Shown: positions 28,851 to 39,712 of the stretch, piece after piece
How the letters are laid out: the number at the start of each line of letters is the position of its first letter
How positions within the stretch are numbered: position 1 is the first letter of the stretch
From: Hawksworthiomyces lignivorus
Taxonomy: Eukaryota > Ascomycota > Sordariomycetes > Ophiostomatales > Ophiostomataceae
NCBI GenBank assembly: GCA_002917075.1
Contig: NTMA01000014.1
Span: forward strand, 372,001 to 436,000
Reading direction: 5' to 3'
DNA: 64,000 bases
Position numbers and translations under genes: made by a program
The notes under the pieces: generated by a model
Told to the model about the DNA's origin: nothing
Database searches by the model: none
What the model saw: the letters and a program-made list of their open reading frames with translations, nothing else

Positions 28851-30617
28851 ATGACCTCTCCAACTAATCATGAAGATGGCCTCCTGCGTGCCACTCCGGA
28901 AAGCACAGGTGTTAACCCAGCCGATATCAACGCCTTTCTCACCGACCTATCTGACTCGGGAATTGAGATGCACCACCTCGTACTCTTCCGATCTGGGTCC
29001 ATTATTACCGAAGGGTCATGGTGGCCCTATCGTCTGGACCGGCCGCACATGCTTCACTCTGCCACCAAGAGCTTCCTCGCCGTCGCTGTGTGTCTTGCCA
29101 TTGAGGAAGGCTTCTTCAGGCTCGACACCAAAGTAGTCGACATCTTCCCCGACCGTGCGGCAGCATTAAGTGTCTCACCCAACCTCGCTGCCATGACAGT
29201 TGAGGACCTGCTTACGCAGACGAGCGGACACGGCCTTGGTGTATCGGGCGGGGAGTGGCGCGGGATAAAGACGAGCTGGATCGACGAATTCTTCAGCTTG
29301 CCCATCACGTATGAGCCCGGATCGAAGTTTGTCTATACTAGCGCCACGAGCTTCATGCTTTCCGCCATCATCTCCCGCACTACGGGCACTACTGTCCGCG
29401 AGTTTCTCGAGCCGCGCCTCTTCCAGCCTCTGGGGATCAAGCTGCTGGCTTGGGACGTCGGCCCGGAGAACATCTGCCCTGGCGGCAACGGCATCAGCTG
29501 CCTGCCCTCCGACTTCCTCAAGCTGGGCATCTTGCACCTGCAAAAAGGGAAATGGGAAGGGAAACAAGTCTTGCCCGAGTCCTGGGCTACAGCCTCGACG
29601 ACAAGCCAGCGGGGGAACATATACGGGTACCACTGGTGGACGAATGAGCAAGGGGACTACTGGGCAAGCGGCATGTTCGGGCAACTATGCGTCGTATTCC
29701 CGCAACACGACGCCGTGCTCGTTACTTTGGGCGCTGTGCCGCAGGGCGCCGATCCACTGCGGACCGTCCTATGGCGACACTTCCCTAAGCTGTTTGGCAG
29801 CTCGACTTTGCCGCTGACCGACATGAAGGCTACATCGCAGGACCTCACAGCCCGTCTATCTTCATTGCGCCTCCCACAGCTCGCTATTCCCCTCTCCGAA
29901 GAGCCTAATATTGCTCTTGAGTCCCTGATCACCAAAGAGCGCTTTACGTGCGCCACCCCCAACGCAGACACAATCCACTCCTTTGCTTTCGCCTTCTCAC
30001 ACACCGACAACACTCTAACGTTCCACTTCCAAGACCACCGCGGCCACCACACTATAGACCTGGGCCTGAATGGCACCACTGTCGAAGGGCATACTACACT
30101 TACAGGCGCCAACTTGCACCACGGCTACGAGCCCGCCTCACTGCGCGTCGTCGCCACCGCGGGCTGGACCAGCCAAGACACGCTGTGCATGATAATGCAG
30201 TACAGTGAAGCTGCCTTCCGTGACGTCTTTACCGTGCGCTTCTTCTTCGGCAAGGCTGGCGAAACCTTTGCGCGCCTTGACCGTAGCGTAAATGTAAACT
30301 CCTTTGCCACGCAGCGGCCGAGCGTGTTCGGCGCTATTCTGCGTACGGGAAAGGAACTCGGCGCGCCGGAGCTGCAGACTATCATGGCAGCAGCGAAGGT
30401 GCGGTACACGACGGCAGGGAGCACGGTAGGCGAGCTGTTGGACAACCCCCAAACCCGCAAGGTGGTAGAAGAGGAGGTGCCGCAGCTTTTGGTGGATGGG
30501 CGGCTGGACAAGGCGAGAAAATATACATTTGATTTGATTATGAAATACACTGGGCTCAAGGTGGAGGATCTGGCGAGGATTAATGTCAAGTTGGCGGCGA
30601 TATCGGCCGCAGAGTGA
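28851..30617 (+). CDS. beta-lactamase-family serine hydrolase
   Basis: A single-exon gene of 588 residues, with ATG in a good context (catcagccATGACC). The penicillin-binding/class C beta-lactamase fold (PF00144) is shown by the nucleophile motif S70-A-T-K73 in MLHSATKSFLAVAV, the second motif Y162-T-S in KFVYTSATSFML, and the ASGMFGQ strand that holds the third site. Linking segments DLLTQTSGHGLG, YEPGSKF, PLGI and GYHWWTNEQGDYWASG are typical. The last 230 residues form an additional C-terminal region seen in longer fungal members. Such proteins are esterases, amidases or transesterases rather than antibiotic-resistance enzymes. No signal peptide is seen, so it is likely intracellular. Its position beside sugar genes suggests ester or lactone hydrolysis, but the substrate is unknown. 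Confidence 0.88.
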   Translation: MTSPTNHEDGLLRATPESTGVNPADINAFLTDLSDSGIEMHHLVLFRSGSIITEGSWWPYRLDRPHMLHSATKSFLAVAVCLAIEEGFFRLDTKVVDIFPDRAAALSVSPNLAAMTVEDLLTQTSGHGLGVSGGEWRGIKTSWIDEFFSLPITYEPGSKFVYTSATSFMLSAIISRTTGTTVREFLEPRLFQPLGIKLLAWDVGPENICPGGNGISCLPSDFLKLGILHLQKGKWEGKQVLPESWATASTTSQRGNIYGYHWWTNEQGDYWASGMFGQLCVVFPQHDAVLVTLGAVPQGADPLRTVLWRHFPKLFGSSTLPLTDMKATSQDLTARLSSLRLPQLAIPLSEEPNIALESLITKERFTCATPNADTIHSFAFAFSHTDNTLTFHFQDHRGHHTIDLGLNGTTVEGHTTLTGANLHHGYEPASLRVVATAGWTSQDTLCMIMQYSEAAFRDVFTVRFFFGKAGETFARLDRSVNVNSFATQRPSVFGAILRTGKELGAPELQTIMAAAKVRYTTAGSTVGELLDNPQTRKVVEEEVPQLLVDGRLDKARKYTFDLIMKYTGLKVEDLARINVKLAAISAAE

Positions 30618-31817
30618 GTTGCTGTGAGTGTGTTAGAAACTTACAGCTATGCTCGTTTAGGATTCTGAGGCTATCGAAATGCAAATCGGTACAATCCCGG
30701 GCATTCTTAGCAGGACAAGCATATAAAACCAATTATACTAGTATCGATAAGGAAAGGGGAGTTTGAACAATGCACATATTTCTTCATAGAATACTCCTAT
30801 CGAAGCAACACACGCATACACCGCACACACAAAACTACATGTATATTATGTTATGGATTGTTCACTTGTATGTAGTAACAGAGGGGGAAATGAACGCCCA
30901 CTGAAAGATACGAATAAGGTAATTCCTGGTTTTTCAATAATTCCCTTAAATTACTTTACTTGTTTTGTTAAGCTAGCAGCCGTTGCTACGTTGCGAAAGG
31001 CTGGATAGCTATTCACGTCATTGAGCGGCGTATGGCATCATCAGCAAATGCAGAGAGGGGCTTTTTGGTCTTCATAAAATTTAGCCAAACACTACAGCTG
31101 AAAAAGAGAATATTTGCGTAGTTTATTCGATCAACAATGTTTAAGAACTTGAGAAATCGGAGAGGAGATCAAAAAATAAGACGACCAAGACATGGAAAAC
31201 GAACAGTGATGGGATCGTGTCCCGGTGATAGGGTTGGAGATGCTGCGAGATGTCAGCCTCATCTTCCTACCATCTTGTTGAAGATTTGCCGCGTTCTGTA
31301 CCCCGTATGCCTTTGTAAATTATCTGCCGTGCGTTATCTGCTCGCTTATCTATAGTAGCAAATATATTTATTTTTTCTTTTGAACGACTAATAGTTGATG
31401 CGAATGAGCCAAGAAATCGCCATGTGCCCAGAGAGCTACTCATGCGCGGACAACTGACAGGGGAAGCTATCTACCTATAAAACATGCCCAGGCGGCCTGA
31501 CGTGATCTAAGCTTGTAGTGACAAATTCGCCAAATGTAGTAACTCTGGCGGCAGGCAAGCCGAATCTTCTTGCTTTGATAGCTCATGTGCGCACCGTTCC
31601 AAACATTTGGGTCCCTACATATATAGAGCTAGGTGAAGGATGGAACGCTGACATACGTTGAGAGAGGAAAAGAGGGCGAAAGAGAGAAGCAGAGGAAGCA
31701 GAGAAAGATTCTTACGTATTTTATGTATTCAATCTAGTGTGTCCTTGATGCGCCTGCTGCACAGACCTGCCTGTATACTTTGAACAATTTTTTGCAAAGC
31801 CTAGGTGTGCTGTCTTC
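30618..31817 (+). other. intergenic region
   Basis: About 1.2 kb with no supported gene. It holds the 3' flank of the hydrolase gene and the promoter of the transporter at 31818. The region just before that start is rich in GA repeats (gagaggaaaagagggcgaaagagagaagcagagg, 31659-31710). Confidence 0.5.
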
Positions 31818-33521
31818 ATGTCTGGGACGAGCTTACAGTCGGCCGAATCGGCCACAAAACCCCGGAGATGGTACCACTGGTACGATCCCAACGATACGCC
31901 GGAGGACCGGTGGCTGATCTTGAAGCTCGATCTGCTCATCATCCCGTACGCCTTCACATTGTACTGGGTCAAGTATATTGACCAGTCTAATATCAGTAAG
32001 TGCAAGCATTTTCTCAGAAGCGGAAGAGAGCAGAAACGTCGTAGTGGTGGCCCGGACTATGAAATGCTGACCTATTGTCTCCCTGTCAGACAACGCATAT
32101 GTCTCAGGCATGTCGGACGACCTCGGCTTCAAGGGCAACCAGCTGGTGCAGTTCCAGACCATCTTCGTGGTGGGCAACGTGGTGGGCCTGCTGCCGTTCA
32201 TGTACCTGTTCCCGCGCGTGCCTATGCACCTGCTGGTGCCGACGCTGGACCTGCTGTGGGGCATCTTCACGCTGTTGCAGTACCGGGCGAAGAGCTACAG
32301 TGAGATCATGGCGTACCGGTTCATGGTGTCCATCTTTGAGGCGTCGTACTTTCCCGGCGTGCACTTTGTGCTGGGGTCATGGTACAAGAGCAGCGAGATA
32401 GGGCGGCGTGGCGGCGCCTTTTATGCGGGGCTGACGCTGGGCACGCTGACGGCGAGCCTGCTGCAGGGCGCGGCGACCAAGTACCTGGATGGCGCGCACG
32501 GGCTGGCGGGCTGGCGCTGGGCGTTTATCATCAACGCGGTCATCACTATCCCGCTGGCGCTGCTGGGCTACTTTGTGTGGCCGGGCACGCCGGCGCAGCC
32601 GAACCGGCTGGTCATCCGCGGCGCCGAGCTGGCCCGCGCCAAGGCGCGGCTGCAGAAGCACGGCGCCACGGTGCGGCGCACGCCCTTCTCGTGGGCGCTG
32701 CTGCGGCGCATCTTCGTCGGCAACTGGCGCTTCTACGTCATCGTCTTCTGGGATATCCTCTTCTTCAACAGCAGCGCCAACACGGCGGCCTTCTTGCTAT
32801 GGATCAAGAGCCTCAAGCGCTTCGACACCACCACGCTCAACAACCTGGGCGCCATCAGCCCCGCCCTCGGCATCTTCTTCGTGCTGGCCGTCAACTTCAG
32901 CGCCGACCTGTGGGTCAACCGGCCGACGGCCATCTCCATCGCGTCGGCCTTCAACTTTACGGCCCTCGTCATCCTGTCCATCTGGACCGTGCCCGAGGCC
33001 GCCAAGTGGTTCGCCTTCAGCGTCACCTACTCGTCCGTCGCCGTGTCGTCGGTGCTCTACGGCTGGGCCAACGTCATCCTCCGCGACAGCATCGAGGAGC
33101 GCGCTATCACGCTCATCATCATGACCACCATCGCCACGTCCACCAACGCCTGGATCCCGCTGCTCGTCTATCCGACGGTCGAGTCGCCCCGCTTCCCCAA
33201 GGGCTACAAGTACTCGGCCGTCATGACCGCGCTCCTCGTGGCGTTCACCTGGGTCGTCTACTTCCTGTACGGAAACAACGGAGAGTACGTACCACCCCAT
33301 CTACGCAGAATAGCACAAAAGGCCCTCTGATTCTTTCAAAGGCACTGTCTCTTGTTTTCTTTTGCTAACTCTCTATTCTTTTTAATAGAAAACGAATCCG
33401 GGCACCCGAGATAGAGCCGGCACCTGCGGAGGATATTAGCGTAGGAGAAGAGAAGAACAATACGGGACAAGATCAGACCAAACAGGTCCTCTCCAGCGAG
33501 ACCAAGGAACTCTCTGTGTAA
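31818..33521 (+). CDS. DAL5/allantoate-permease-type MFS transporter
   Basis: Three exons: 31818-31995, 32090-33284 and 33389-33521, about 501 residues. Intron 1 has GTAAGT and a GCTGACC branch site; intron 2 has GTACGT and GCTAACT. The opening EDRWLILKLDLLIIPYAFTLYWVKYIDQSNINNAYVSGMSDDLGF is the hallmark of the anion:cation symporter family. Further marks are FEASYFPGVHFVLGSWYKSSEIGRRGGAFY, GWRWAFIINAVITIPLALLGYFVWPGTP and the final GYKYSAVMTALLVAFTWVVYFLYGNNGEKRIR. Twelve helices are expected in the plasma membrane. Relatives import allantoate, nicotinate, pantothenate or biotin. The substrate here is open, although this family is often associated with small carboxylates. The hydrophilic C-terminal tail is encoded by exon 3. 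Confidence 0.9.
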
Positions 33522-34395
33522 ATCATATCTGGAGAAAGCGGGAAGGTGAACATGGGCGGAGGAGCTTCATTATTTCTTACTTGCCCTCGGCTCCTCTAAA
33601 ATACCCTGAAATTTACTTCCAATACCTACAACGTTGAAAGGTCTTTCGTATTTTCTCTTCAAGGGTCCATTCAGTAAAAGGCAAAATGGGTGTCGCAGTT
33701 TCGTTCAATAACTTTTCTTTGCGGGATTTATTTTCAGACCCCCTGTGGCTTTGCCCTTCTCCTAGTTTGTACCTTTACAGTATACGGAGTAGTAGAAGGC
33801 GAAATGAGTGTCGTTAAATTTTTAGTTAATTTTGTTTTCAAGGCCTGCGAGGTTGACTTGCAGCTTGTGTGGCTGTGTGGTACACGGTTGCAGCTGGGGA
33901 TGTCGAGGAGCCGAGGAAGTAATACTTGGGAAAGGAGACTGGCCTCTGCAGCCCGTTAATACTTTTTGGAACTGTGTAACTCGGTTTGTCTCTTCTCAGG
34001 ATCAGGGCTTCTAGTGGCCCAAACGATACCTAAATTCTACATTATTCGCGACTATGTTGCAACGTACCCGCAAAATCAACCTAGGCTTCAGTTGCAGACT
34101 AATTTAATTGTTTCTAAGACAGACAGTATTTTATTTTGATAATAGCTTCATATATAGTGGCCGGTGATGGCGATAGGTTTCCACAAGGCTGGAGCTACTA
34201 CGCCACCCCCTTTTCTTCCCATGTAGTTAGTGCGTACATCGACACGACAAGGGAATGCTATATGCGAAACGCTGGGCTCCTTAATTTTGCGACAGTGCCT
34301 TACATGTGTATAGACTCAAGCAGGAATGTGAATAGCGCCGTGATCTTGCCTTAATCCGATTATCTCTAGCAGCTTGGCCCGTTTTTGAGACAACA
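33522..34395 (+). other. intergenic region
   Basis: About 870 bp with no supported gene. It contains one copy of the short motif tacggagta (33783-33791). The end forms the promoter of the HET gene at 34396. Confidence 0.5.
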
Positions 34396-36418
34396 ATGGG
34401 AAATAACGAGTCGAGGCCAGACGAGGGCCAAAGCAGCAGCAGGCTCTGCAATATCTGTCAATCCATAACTGCTGAGTCGCTCGTCAGCAAGACCGGCTTC
34501 CCACATGTCGAAGACTTCCGAAAGCTTATCCCTGGCGCGTGTGCTCTGTGCCTCGTGATAGCTGAAATATCCGAACGTATAGTCTCGAGGAGGAAGAGGA
34601 GCCTATGGTTGAAGTACGATGAGGCTAGCGACACGATCAGATTGGAACTTGAGAACCAGGCAGGTAGAATTAGGCATGATACCGGAATTTCTGTGCGAAT
34701 TCCATTAGGTGAGATAAGATTTTCGCCTCTCGTCCTCGCATGGTTCTAGCGCTGACTTAGTCGCAGGCGATCCGCTCGCCAACACCGTGGCGATTCCTGT
34801 AGCAAATAGGTATCTGTCGAATACGCGCTCTGAAGATAGTTTTAAATTCATTAGAGATAATCTCAGAGAATGTACTCTCAAGCACCCATGCAAGAAGGTG
34901 CGGATCTCAGGCTCCTCTCAAAGGCAGCCTCGAGATACCTTCCCATCAAGGCTCCTGAAGATAAATCGTCACAGCGAATCTGATCGTATTCCGAAGCGGC
35001 TATCACTACAGCTCGTCGATGTAGGCACTGTTTGTCCCGAATACCTGACATTGAGCCACTGCTGGGGCGAAACATTGGCCGGCGACGTGGTGACTACTAT
35101 CGGTAATATCGGGCTCCGCAAGTCCGACAGCCCCATCCAGCAGCTCCCTTTGAATTTTCAACATGCCGTCGAGATCACTTCTCGACTGGGATTCCAATAT
35201 CTATGGATCGACGCGCTTTGCATCATCCAAGACTCAGCTTCCGACTGGGCCACGGAGTCAGTGAAGATGGGCTATATCTACGAGAACTCCGCGCTGACCA
35301 TCGCGGCAGCCATGGGGCCGGGGAATTCATACGGATGCTTCAATAAACAAAGCCAAACGGATGAGAAATGGTTGCAACAGACGCCCGGGCAGATTGTAGA
35401 GGTCACGACGAACAGGACCGACGGACGAGAAACCTCCTTGTTGTTCATCACCCACTTCTCGAACGATCAGTCCATTCCTTTCGCCCTGCATGAATCGCCG
35501 CTGCACAACCGTGGCTGGATCTTCCAAGAGGAGATACTCTCACCGCGAATCATCCACTTTGCGCGCCGGCAGCTGGTCTGGGAGTGCAGGGCGCTGTACC
35601 AGAGCGAAGACATGATGAGCACACGCTACACGCGACCGCCTAAGCCCTCATTACTGATGAAACTAGAAGGCAACTCTTCCAGCGACAATGCATATCGTTG
35701 GCATTGCGAGATTGTGGCCGATGATTACAGCAGTCGCGATTTCACGAAGCCCACAGACCGACTCATCGCCATCGCAGGCGTTGCACGCGCCTACAAGAGC
35801 ATCATCCACGACCGTTACCTCGCAGGCCACTGGCAGTCGTATCTCGCCTTTAGCCTGGGCTGGCGCATCGACGAGGACTGGCCCCTCGCGACCGGCAATG
35901 CCGATGCAGCTCCCCTGCGGTGTGGGCGTCCGACCTGGAGCTGGGCGTCGCACAAGTACCGCGTCAAGTGGGACATGATTTACCGCTGCGAGCATCGCCC
36001 AGCGCCGAGTTTCAGTTTCGTCGCGGTGGCACTTGAGTACGATCAGAACGCTACAGTAGGAGAGTTTAGCCCTGTGAGCGGTGGCTATATCACGGTGCAG
36101 GGCCAGCTGGCGGATGCATTTGCGCGCAAGGGCTTGGACGGCAGCGTTTCTCTCCGGCTGGGCGGATGCTATGCAAGTATTTTTGTCGACTATACCGAGG
36201 ACCACGGCTATCGGAGATTCAGCAGGACAAGGCTGAAGGCGCTGTTACTTGTGATGGACGAGAATTTCCCTGTAGTCCGTGGTTGTTGTGTGTATCTTCT
36301 GCTGGAGCCCGACGGGACGCGCAAGAATGCATATAGGCGCCTGGGACTGGCAGTTGTGTTCTCTAGACAGAATAGCTTTTGGACGACGCATAAGATAGAG
36401 ACTATACATTTGTTTTAA
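34396..36418 (+). CDS. HET-domain protein with N-terminal cysteine motif
   Basis: Two exons, 34396-34708 and 34767-36418, give about 654 residues. The 58-nt intron has GTGAGA, a GCTGAC branch site and CGCAG. An N-terminal Cys pair motif (LCNICQSI ... GACALC, about residues 17-50) precedes the HET core. That core shows YLTLSHCWGE, FQYLWIDALCIIQDSASDW, SVKMGYIYENSALTIAAA, and RGWIFQEEILSPRIIHFARRQLVWEC. It is followed by DYSSRDFTKPTDRLIAIAGVAR and PTWSWASH. This is the common tol/het-6-type architecture and differs from the two HET genes at 1.7 and 16.6 kb, whose C-terminal halves carry the LGIGP and GD-v-G-vP-vLR motifs. The expected role is triggering incompatibility cell death or related signalling; the trigger is unknown. 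The gene looks intact. Confidence 0.9.
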
Positions 36419-37601
36419 TTCACATTACGAATTTCCGATGAGCATTATAGCTCTCACCCTGTCATGGTGGAATGGGCTAGAGTAGGGGCCCTAGCTAGAG
36501 CCTTCTTTTCAAATCGCGTAATCTTACTGTACAGTCCAAGTTATTAGATAAGACCTATGACACTCAGAGAGCTGTCATTTTAAATCTCCCTCTACGCCAC
36601 AGGCAACAATATTACTTATTCGTTGCCTACAACAGTCTAACTATAGATGGTCTGAGAGGAGGATGTGGAGATGGAGCTTATGCTGTTTTCATGCTTCATC
36701 GCTAAAGAAAGGTTGGGAAAAAGAAGAGCCTTGCTGATTCAGGACCGTTGTGACTAAGGCCGAGTGAACTGTACGACAGCAAGCGGTAGACCGAATTGAA
36801 TCCAATGTGTCAGAGAACTATGGTGTGTACTCGTACGAGTACGCGTACTATTACTTCGCTTGCACGCAAGTAGTTCAAAACTCTAAATTCCTTTAGTTCT
36901 TAGGATCCACTAAAATAAAGTACACATAAGGCAGAATATGGGGAAATGGGACTGGTATGGTTACATGCTGGAAAGTTGTGAGGAATGCGGCACAATGTGT
37001 TATCCACAGATGGTTCACGAAAGCATGTGCAAACCATCTGACAACAGGGCGCATTGGCAGCACTCTCAACACAGCAAACACGGCCGAACTTCAGCAGTCA
37101 ATCTCCCTGGATCCTCTCGGATTCTCTTGTGTGTTCGTATTCATCTGTGCGAGATGTGCGCCCGAAATCTCGGATTCCCGCTGCCTAATTCCTGTGGCTT
37201 CTAATATTCCACATGCAAGGGTCCACCCTATCAGCGCTGCTCACCCCTAAAAACTGGAGCAAAAGGGGGCTGATAACGCGCATTACGCGGCCCTCTAAAT
37301 CAATTGGCGGATCGGCTCACATTAATTCTCCTTTAAAGTTCGACACCACCTTCACAACTCGTCTTTTCTGCTGTCTGCGGTCGTGTGCTCTTAATATCGT
37401 CGTCGCCAATTGCTTTTTTTTTCGTTTTCTTTCCCCCCATACCGGGCGGCTGTTTTCTCGGAGCCGTCTGTATACATTGAGCCGGCGCCCGGCCGATCAT
37501 TTTCGGCTGCAATAATCGGTCCCCCCCTTTTCGGCCTCCCACCACTCGTTCGTCGCGTGCCTCATTTTCTCATGCGTCCTGTCCTGCGATAAAACGAAAG
37601 G
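36419..37601 (+). other. intergenic region
   Basis: About 1.2 kb without a supported gene. Small frames near 36938-37250 and 37213-37515 overlap one another in several phases and match nothing known. The last 200 bases are pyrimidine-rich, as expected of the promoter for the GT32 gene. A short GTACG-rich patch lies at 36829-36850. Confidence 0.5.
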
Positions 37602-39261
37602 ATGCTTCGGCCGTCCTCCACCATGTTCAATTCGTTCAGCCGTCTGCGGTCCAGACGTGTAATCCTCTTTGCCGTGGCCTGTTGGTGCGTCTGGGTCTGG
37701 ACTTACCACAAGGGAACCGCCGTCCCCCACATCGATGCGAGCGATTACGAGACGAGCTTCCCGCTGGCGTGGAAGCACATTCATTCTTTTAATGGCACAG
37801 GAGGAGGTATGGTTTGGCTGGAGAGCGTCTTGCTGGCAATGAGTGCTGCTGGTCTTTTACACGCGGCCACAGTCCACTTCCCCCGTTCTTGACGGCTAAC
37901 AATCTGCAGCTTGGTACATCCCCGACCAATGGCTAGACCCAGCAAAGGGAGAGCCACGCAACATTCTCCAGGCAGCGCGCCTGGCATCCGAGGCCGCGCA
38001 GGCCAACACCGCTCGGCAGATGGATAACACACACATACCCTTACTCGTGCACCAGACGTGGGCCACGGCGCGCATCGACGGTTGGGGTCCCAAGATCCTG
38101 GGCTGCGTCGAGCGGTGGCTTGCCTATGCGGTGGGAACCAAACCGGGGAACAGCGATTTTGTCGGGAGCCAACGCAGCGATCGGGGTCCGATGATGGCCT
38201 ACTTCTTCTGGGACGACGAGGGCGTGCTGGCCTTTATGCAAGAATACGAGCCCGGCTTTGTCGATGCGTTCAACGCCTTTTTCACACCGGTAGAGCGAGC
38301 CGACATCTTCCGTATCCTGGTGTGCAAGTGGTTCGGCGGCATTGTACTGCATTTCTCCTCCCTTCTCCTTTACATCTTTTTATTCTCTTTTTTGTGTTGT
38401 TCTTTCAGCTGACCGCGCTCTCTTTCAGTACGGCGACGTCGACACAGAGCCCCTACAGCACCCGGCTAGATGGATTCGTACCGATGACTTGGCGGAGTGG
38501 AACGACCCGGAGACGGGCGCGTACTACGGACGACCTGACCCCGCGACATTAGACGACCTGAAGAAACCGCTGCGCGCGGACGAGCGGCCGACGCGGCTGG
38601 TGGTAGGACTGGAGGCCGACACCGATCCGGCTTCGGACAGCTACTGGCGCATGGGCTACAGCTACGCTGTGCAGCTGACGCAGTGGGCGCTGGCGGGCGC
38701 GCCGCAGCACCCGGCGCTGGAGCGCTTCATGGACCACGTGCGCGGCGAGGTGGTGGCGCTCGAGACGCTGGCGGGCCTCGGCCCGGACGCCACCATGGAC
38801 GACAAGAAGCGCGCCGCCGCCCGCTACCGCGCCGACCCGCTCACGCGCACGGGGCCCGCCGCCATCACAAAGGTCGTCAGCACCTGGCTCGAGGACACTG
38901 CCGGCCTGCGCTGGGACGCCGTCACGGGGCGCCACGACGGTGGCAGGGCCAAGCTTGTGGCCGACGTCCTCGTCCTACCTATTACTGGTTTCAGGTGCGT
39001 CTCATTGAGCTCCTTTTTGTTTTCTTATTTTCTGTTTTCTGTTGCGCTTGCAGCGCTGCTAACGCTACTTGTTTCGTTTGCTCTAGCCCGGGCAGAGGTA
39101 CGTACGGTAACATGGGCTCCAAGCCCATCACGGATCCCGACGCGCGACTATTGCACCACGCCCAGGGCTCCTGGAGAAAATTTGACGCCAAGGTCGAGCT
39201 GGGCAAATTCTGCCGCACTGTATTTGGCATGTGCAAAGACTGGTCGAAAGTCCCGTCTTGA
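37602..39261 (+). CDS. GT32 glycosyltransferase, OCH1-like (type II membrane protein)
   Basis: Four exons: 37602-37806, 37910-38343, 38429-38994 and 39087-39261, about 459 residues. Each intron has a CTAAC/CTGAC branch site. The short N-terminus with a single hydrophobic helix (about residues 19-35, RRVILFAVACWCVWVWTYH) is a Golgi signal anchor. The GT32 catalytic core is visible as IPLLVHQTWATARIDGWGPKI, VERADIFRILVCKWFGGIYGDVDTEPL with DxD at residues 216-218, and GYSYAVQLTQWALAGAPQHPAL. The late LVLPITGFSPGRGTYGNMGSKPITD resembles OCH1-family C-termini. Such enzymes add the initiating alpha-1,6-mannose to N-glycans in the Golgi, although fungi have several GT32 paralogues with other acceptors. 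It converges on the nucleotide-sugar transporter gene. Confidence 0.88.
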
Positions 39262-39712
39262 AATAAAATGAGCGAATAGAGAGAACGAAAGATACCCAGA
39301 AACACAAAACATAGACGCATATGAACAGAAGATTTACTAGAGCCCACTTCATGATATCCCGAAGGCCGACGTCAACAGTGAACGAGACCGTCTTTTAGCC
39401 GCCTTGTTTGTCGCAGCATACAGTGTGCATTGGACGACGATTCCGATGCTTTGGAAGTACATACACGGAGTATGCAAAGGACATTTTGTTGTTCAATTGA
39501 CAGTTCATTTTGTACGGTGTCGTGTTGCACGGGCATACACGAGTGGTCTATTTAATTAGGGCCTCTTCTAATACCCTGGAGGCAAGGCAAGCTATGAGAA
39601 GCTTTTTATGTCTGTATCCTTTGGCGGCCCAAAAAAAAGCAAGTATCGCTCTAAATGTTCTTTCTTTCCTCCCTTGTTTATCCAAAAATCAATACGCTAT
39701 GCTCGATGGTCA

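Noticed and set aside
32379..33368. Forward ORF of 329 codons inside the DAL5-type transporter
   Set aside because: Its Arg/Ala/His-rich composition is that of a frame-shifted reading of GC-rich membrane-protein codons.
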